Below, one piece after another: positions 59,774 through 64,000 of a stretch of 64,000 bases of DNA. Position numbers and translations under genes: made by a program. This stretch comes from an uncultured Candidatus Saccharibacteria bacterium (GTDB lineage: Bacteria; Patescibacteriota; Saccharimonadia; Saccharimonadales; Saccharimonadaceae), in the NCBI GenBank assembly GCA_948945085.1, contig CARBGY010000002.1, forward strand, positions 62,001-126,000, given 5' to 3'. The notes under the pieces were generated by a model. That model was not told the origin of the DNA and did not search any database. It saw only the letters and a list, made by a program, of their open reading frames with translations. Every line of letters begins with the position of its first letter. Position 1 is the first letter of the stretch.

Positions 59774-60562
59774 TTAGGTTAATTGTCGCTCATGATCCAT
59801 AACATCAAATAGTGCATTTGCCGGAGAAAGGTTATACATGCTAAAATTATCTTCTGGTGGTTTAGTAATCATAACACCATGATCTGACCAAATTTCGATT
59901 GCACGTTCGTTGTCATAAGTTCGATCAAGCCTAAATGAACGCTCGCTGGCTCCATTAGGAACGAAGAAACAGTCCGGATCTGTAGCCCAGCGATACCAAT
60001 CTTTTGGCAAGGTCCAATTACTTAAATGAACTAGCTGATTACGATAGAGTCGCGGATGCTGCCTCATGCAGGTAGTCGATCTTTTACGGATACATTCCAT
60101 TTCGAACGATCTAGTCGGATTAAGATTACCTGCGAAAAATGGAATTGGCGAAAAATACCAAATCCACGACAAATAGCGATGAAGCAAGAAAGTTGGCTTG
60201 GTCATGGCTTGCCTCGGAGCACCGCCGATAAAGAAAATACGTTCAATATAAGCATACGCAAGCGGATGATTATATAATGTAAAAGCCGTAAAACTTCCGA
60301 TTCCTGCTTGAGCGTGAATCTCGAGCTTTTGAATCTTCGATTCCTTATGATTCTGAGAAGTTGCCGGCCAGCTTTGACCGTAACTGCGTAAGAAATGATC
60401 GACAGATTCGTGGACTCCCTGACAGACGTTAGGGTTTTGGCTGGGCTCAAAGACGATCACGTTAAGTTCCTTTCCATAACGCTCTTTGAGCTTTTTAATG
60501 TACCACTGTTCCGTGTCCGGTGAATTTCCTTCAGACGGAATCACTAAAATCGTAGTTTTCAT
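59774..60562 (-). CDS. Hypothetical hydrolase-like protein (262 aa)
   Basis: ATG 60562 (MKTTILVIPSEGNSPDTEQW) follows GAGGAGGG; 27 in-frame codons upstream are ignored. The first strand, IHAQAGIGSFTAFTLYNHP (a GIGSF elbow resembling GxSxG with Ser) and a late WSDHGVMI (Asp-His) give the order of an alpha/beta hydrolase, but the match is weak. Trp/Tyr-rich middle; no signal peptide. Function unknown. Confidence 0.6.
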   Translation of the reverse strand: MKTTILVIPSEGNSPDTEQWYIKKLKERYGKELNVIVFEPSQNPNVCQGVHESVDHFLRSYGQSWPATSQNHKESKIQKLEIHAQAGIGSFTAFTLYNHPLAYAYIERIFFIGGAPRQAMTKPTFLLHRYLSWIWYFSPIPFFAGNLNPTRSFEMECIRKRSTTCMRQHPRLYRNQLVHLSNWTLPKDWYRWATDPDCFFVPNGASERSFRLDRTYDNERAIEIWSDHGVMITKPPEDNFSMYNLSPANALFDVMDHERQLT

Positions 60563-60686
60563 AATTTCCCTCCTCATTTTTCTACGATGTAGACTCATAG
60601 TATACCACACTTTTATAAAAATAGCCATACCTGGATAAGTCAAGTTCGTTTCATGACCGCTCTAATGCTGTTGTATAATATATACT

Positions 60687-61355
60687 GTGAGAAAGTTTAT
60701 CCCAGAAAAAGTAAGGCTAATCCCCAAAGAAGCAACGAAGGTGTTTGAAGGGAGAATATATGATGTTTATCAGTGGCCTCAAAAACTGTTTGATGGATCG
60801 ACGGAAACATTTGAGATGCTGAGTCGAGCTGATACAGTAAAAATTATTGCGCTAGTTAACGAAAAAGAATTGAAGAGTTTGCAAAACATCAAAAATGAGC
60901 AGATGGTTATGGATGATTCCGATCAAGAAGCGGATAATCTAAGTTGCGACCGGAGAAAAATTATTATAACACACCAAACGCAGCCGCGAAAGGATTGGTT
61001 TTACGATTATCCGGGAGGACGGGTAGATGCGGAAGACGAAAGTGAGCTAAAAGCAGCGAAGCGAGAATTGCGCGAAGAAACTGGTCTTGTGTTTAAGAAT
61101 TGGAAATTAGTAGAAGTGAACCAACCTTTCTCAAAAATTGATTGGCTAGTTTATACTTTTGTAGCAAGTGAGTTAGCTGCACAAACACAGCAAGAGTTAG
61201 ATGCAGGAGAGAAAATTGAAGTTTTAGCTGTAAGTTTACTAGAACTGCAGGAATTAGCTAAAAGTGAGGATCCTCAGTTCTTGCGTTTTAAAGGATTCGA
61301 GAATGTTAAAAGTATAAATGAACTTCTTAATCAGCCGGAGTTGTATAAGTATTAG
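60687..61355 (+). CDS. Nudix hydrolase, ADP-ribose pyrophosphatase-like (222 aa)
   Basis: Starts with GTG 60687; TATAAT ends 7 nt upstream and there is no SD. The Nudix box is GGRVDAEDESELKAAKRELR followed by EETGL (~111-135), and DYPGG precedes it. An N-terminal strand-rich part (VFEGRIYDVYQWPQKLFDG) matches NUDT5/ADPRase-type enzymes. A 20-residue Asp/Glu insert (~76-92) is unusual. Probably hydrolyses nucleoside diphosphate sugars. Confidence 0.85.
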   Translation: MRKFIPEKVRLIPKEATKVFEGRIYDVYQWPQKLFDGSTETFEMLSRADTVKIIALVNEKELKSLQNIKNEQMVMDDSDQEADNLSCDRRKIIITHQTQPRKDWFYDYPGGRVDAEDESELKAAKRELREETGLVFKNWKLVEVNQPFSKIDWLVYTFVASELAAQTQQELDAGEKIEVLAVSLLELQELAKSEDPQFLRFKGFENVKSINELLNQPELYKY

Positions 61356-61366
61356 ACTTGTTGAGG

Positions 61367-62140
61367 CTACTCGGAGGATTTGGAGGATTTGTTGGTATTA
61401 TTCTCAGCGGGGTTTTTCGTGGAGCCGCGTTTGAGATATTTCATGATACGCTCGCGTTGCCAGACCACAAGACCGAGAATGACTACTGAGAAAATTGCGG
61501 CGACTGCTACGAGCGGTAAGTTATCACTCAGACCGGAGCCTAAAAAGTTGGTTAGGACAATGGTTGGGAAACGTCCTAATGTAATAAGAACCATAAGACG
61601 GCGGATGGGTAGCTTAGTCAGACCGCCCATATAACACACTAAATCATCAGGGAAACCGGGTAACAGAAATATGGCGAACAGGATAAGTGAAGTTCCCTTT
61701 GAGTCGAGAATGAAATCGAATTTTTCAATGGTGGATTTTTTAAAAATCTTTTCAATAAGAGGGCGACCGTAGTGCCGTGCAAGCCGAAAAACAATATAGC
61801 AACCGATTATACTACCGATTAGCGTCCAAAGAATTCCCCAAGATCCGAAGAGAAAACCTCCAATACTACCAACGGCTTGACCAGGAATAGGAGCAACGAC
61901 GGTCTGAACAATTTGCAATATAATATACAGAATCGGAGCGAAAGCACCAAAAGATTCGACGGTTTTGACAAGTTCATCACGGTTAGACAGTAAAGTAGAA
62001 ATTGGCCCATGAAAAGCAAGATCAAGAATAAAGAAAATGGCAAGCCAAGCAACAATGATGCCAATGAGAAAAAGTTTAATCTTAGTGCGGCGGTCAATGC
62101 GCTTACGGACAGGGGAGTCGTTACCAGGGTTATTTGGCAT
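61367..62140 (-). CDS. TVP38/TMEM64 (VTT-domain) membrane protein (257 aa)
   Basis: ATG 62140 lies within the last codons of rny (11-bp overlap), so translation is likely coupled. Five to six helices; the VTT core shows APIPGQAVGSIGGFLFG (~93), GSIIGCYIVFRLARHYG and FLLPGFPDDLVCYMGGLT (~160). These match the DedA/TVP38 family, thought to scramble or move lipids across the membrane. The C-terminus is basic and Asn/Ser-rich. Confidence 0.85.
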   Translation of the reverse strand: MPNNPGNDSPVRKRIDRRTKIKLFLIGIIVAWLAIFFILDLAFHGPISTLLSNRDELVKTVESFGAFAPILYIILQIVQTVVAPIPGQAVGSIGGFLFGSWGILWTLIGSIIGCYIVFRLARHYGRPLIEKIFKKSTIEKFDFILDSKGTSLILFAIFLLPGFPDDLVCYMGGLTKLPIRRLMVLITLGRFPTIVLTNFLGSGLSDNLPLVAVAAIFSVVILGLVVWQRERIMKYLKRGSTKNPAENNTNKSSKSSE

Positions 62141-63647
62141 ATTCAATAGCGCGGGTCTCTCGGATTACGTTGACTTTGATAACGCCAGGGTAAGACATTG
62201 TAGCTTCGATTTTGTTCGCGATATCACGAGCCAGCTTAAGGGCGGAAAGATCGTCAATTTGTTTTGGTTCAACGATAACGCGGATTTCACGACCAGCAGA
62301 AATTGCATAAGCTTTGTCGATACCAGGAAAACTAGTGGCGATGTTTTCAAGATCGCGCATGCGCTCGGCGAAGTTCTCGGCAGAAATATTACGAGCACCT
62401 GGACGAGCCGCGGAAAGTGAGTCGACAATTTTAACGATAACGGCTTCAGGAGTTGTTGGTTCGATATCGTCATGATGTGCAGCCATTGCATGAACAACTT
62501 CATCAGGCATGCCATATTTTTTTGCTAGTTCGGCGCCGATTTCAGCATGTTTGCCTTCAATTTTGTGAGTTACGGCTTTACCAATATCGTGAAGCAAGGT
62601 GGCAGTTTTTGCGACACGCTTATTGGCGCCAATCTCATCAGCAATCATACCTGCAATGTGGGCCATTTCAACAGAATGTAGCAGCACATTCTGGCCGTAG
62701 CTAGTACGGAATTTAAGTTCACCAAGAAGGTGAATGAGCTCGCGCGGAATACCAACCACACCGACTTCACGAGCAGCATCTTCGCCAGCACGCATAACTT
62801 CTTTTTCAATTTCACGTTCGGCCTTAGCAACCGCGTCTTCAATTGAGCTAGGGTTGATTCGACCATCTTTCATCAAACGTTCGAGCGCATAACGTGCTAC
62901 TTGACGACGAATAGGGTCAAAACTCGATAAAACTACCATGCCCGGAGTATCGTCGACCATGATATCAACACCTGTAGCACGCTGAAGAGCTTGGATGTTA
63001 CGACCTTCTTTGCCAATGATGCGTCCTTTCATATCATCGTCAGGAAGTTTAAGTGCGGTCACAGTACGGTCGGCGGTAACCTCAGAGGACATACGTTCCA
63101 TAGCGGTCAAGAGGAGGGCCTGAGCTGCTTCGTCGATATCATGTTTAATTTCTTTTTGTTCTTTCGCAACTAAGCCAGCAAGATCTTGTTTGATGTCGCG
63201 TTCAGTCATTTGCATAAGTTTATCGCGAGCATCAGCCTTAGAAAGACCGGCAATTTTTTCGAGTTTCTCTTGTTGGCGATTACGAATATCACGTACTTCG
63301 GTTTTGAGGTCGTCGAGTTCTTTTTCTTGTTTGGCGAGTCGTTCAGTTTTTTGCTCAAGTTGATCGAGTTTATTGTCTAGATTTGCCTCTCGCTCGCTTA
63401 GACGATGCTCGGTATTTTTCCACTCGCGACGTCGCTCAGCTTCTTCCTGTTGAGACTTAGCGGCCATGTCAGCGGCATCGGTTTTAGCTTTTAAAACGAT
63501 GTCCGAGGCTTCATTCTTAGCTTTGCGAATAAGATCGTCAGCCTTATTCTTGCCACCGTTTTCGTTCTTTTTATTGTATGCAAAAATTCCGCCCGCACCA
63601 GCCGCAAATCCGACTATGAGAGCTATGATTGCTATTACTACGTTCAT
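62130..63647 (-). CDS. rny: Ribonuclease Y
   Basis: Endonuclease starting mRNA decay at the membrane. N-terminal helix (~3-25, VIAIIALIVGFAAGAGGIFAY), a coiled coil (~30-165), a KH domain with MKGRIIGKEGRNIQALQ (~210), and an HD domain with LLHDIGKAVTH (~350) and AAHHDD. Length 505 aa is standard. SD GAAAGG precedes ATG. TATAAT lies ~95 nt upstream. Together with leaderless mRNAs it would be a main decay enzyme here. Confidence 0.96.
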   Translation of the reverse strand: MNVVIAIIALIVGFAAGAGGIFAYNKKNENGGKNKADDLIRKAKNEASDIVLKAKTDAADMAAKSQQEEAERRREWKNTEHRLSEREANLDNKLDQLEQKTERLAKQEKELDDLKTEVRDIRNRQQEKLEKIAGLSKADARDKLMQMTERDIKQDLAGLVAKEQKEIKHDIDEAAQALLLTAMERMSSEVTADRTVTALKLPDDDMKGRIIGKEGRNIQALQRATGVDIMVDDTPGMVVLSSFDPIRRQVARYALERLMKDGRINPSSIEDAVAKAEREIEKEVMRAGEDAAREVGVVGIPRELIHLLGELKFRTSYGQNVLLHSVEMAHIAGMIADEIGANKRVAKTATLLHDIGKAVTHKIEGKHAEIGAELAKKYGMPDEVVHAMAAHHDDIEPTTPEAVIVKIVDSLSAARPGARNISAENFAERMRDLENIATSFPGIDKAYAISAGREIRVIVEPKQIDDLSALKLARDIANKIEATMSYPGVIKVNVIRETRAIEYAK

Positions 63648-63742
63648 AACGTACCTTTCTAATTGTGAATTTTAATGTTGCCGACATTTTCCGTATGTCA
63701 GCGGATTAACAAATAAATATAAATATATAAGTTTCCAGGTTA

Positions 63743-63748
63743 ATTATA
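63743..63748 (-). promoter_or_regulatory. -10 element upstream of rny
   Basis: GTGTTATAATT on the minus strand, ~95 nt before the rny ATG. The leader contains a GCTGACAT / ATGTCGGC-type hairpin near 63680-63705. Confidence 0.5.
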
Positions 63749-63769
63749 ACACATCTTGAGTGAGGCTGG

Positions 63770-64000
63770 CTACTTTTTTTGTGGGGTGATATTAGCGGGT
63801 CGACCATACTCAGGTATGATAATCTGATGTCGTTGGCCGTGATGATCGAAAAGGGGGATTCGTAGTTGGTCAGCAAGAGCATTAACGAGAGCAGCACCAA
63901 TACGTAGGCCGGTAAATGACCCTGGTCCAGAATAGTAAGTAATCTCTGTTAAATCTTGCCAGTCAGCGTTCTGCTCTAGTAATTTATCATGAATGAAAGA
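63770..64000 (-). CDS. tsaB: TsaB-like tRNA threonylcarbamoyladenosine biosynthesis protein, C-terminal part
   Basis: The window holds the last 76 codons. YYSGPGSFTGLRIGAALVNA is the ASKHA-fold signature of TsaB, the partner of TsaD in making t6A on ANN-decoding tRNAs. Only ~45 residues follow this motif (ending NITPQKK), whereas in E. coli TsaB more than 150 follow. The protein is therefore a short form without the second lobe. The start lies beyond 64000. Confidence 0.85.
   Translation of the reverse strand, partial: SFIHDKLLEQNADWQDLTEITYYSGPGSFTGLRIGAALVNALADQLRIPLFDHHGQRHQIIIPEYGRPANITPQKK

Noticed and set aside
1..64000. Alternative genetic code with TGA as Gly
   Set aside because: Genes end cleanly at TGA (for example 23441, 24609, 29264) without needing read-through, so the standard bacterial code fits.

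Overview
The window looks like a chromosome segment of a Patescibacteria/CPR bacterium, most likely Candidatus Saccharibacteria (TM7). The reasons are compact genes with 1-26 bp overlaps, many promoters placed so that mRNAs should start at the start codon, TGA behaving as a stop (against Gracilibacteria/Absconditabacteria), and the gene set: phosphoketolase, carbamate kinase, triose-phosphate and glucose-6-phosphate isomerases, HrcA/GrpE, FtsH, RNase Y, YebC, a short TsaB, an ECF folate importer and prepilin- and surface-type proteins. No biosynthetic operon is present. The lineage is an inference; no rRNA lies in the window.

Layout. 1-9 kb: surface or membrane proteins of unknown role with canonical TTGACW-N17-TGC-TANAAT promoters, two with ~300-nt structured leaders, plus tRNA-His with a partial 3' duplication and tRNA-Gly. 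8.8-21.6 kb: a Ser/Pro-rich membrane-anchored protein with tpiA, two HAD/hypothetical genes, an alpha/beta hydrolase, a radical SAM gene carrying a 10-base C tract, tyrS, a membrane JAMM protein and a class A penicillin-binding protein. 22-33.7 kb: split phosphoketolase, grpE, hrcA with a CIRCE operator, a kinase, a lamin-tail surface protein, a three-gene operon ending in a flavoprotein, arcC, pgi and a pilin. 35-39.9 kb: yebC, ftsH, tRNAs and a DUF2726 protein. 39.9-50.4 kb: an accessory island (DUF262/DUF1524 GmrSD-like protein, small orphan proteins, PHP-ATPase plus partner, toxin and HTH-peptidase pair, Nudix, IS1595-like element, a 212-bp direct repeat). 50.4-64 kb: ECF folate transporter under a THF riboswitch, Fic, a fused hydrolase/S51 peptidase, HAD, tandem-HD, Nudix, TVP38-like, rny and tsaB.

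The most unusual structure is a set of seven orphan C-terminal cassettes of FISUMP/DUF1566-like surface domains in three clusters (21.7-22.2, 34.0-35.2, 55.1-55.4 kb), together with one gene-attached relative at 58.2 kb. The two best-preserved cassettes differ mainly at NNC/NNT codons whose third base is unchanged, the pattern left by diversity-generating retroelements. No reverse transcriptase is visible in the window.

Metabolically, tpiA, pgi and phosphoketolase fit a sugar fermenter using a phosphoketolase shunt, arcC fits ATP production from carbamoyl phosphate (arginine deiminase route, other steps outside the window), and the riboswitch-controlled folate importer fits a host-dependent lifestyle.
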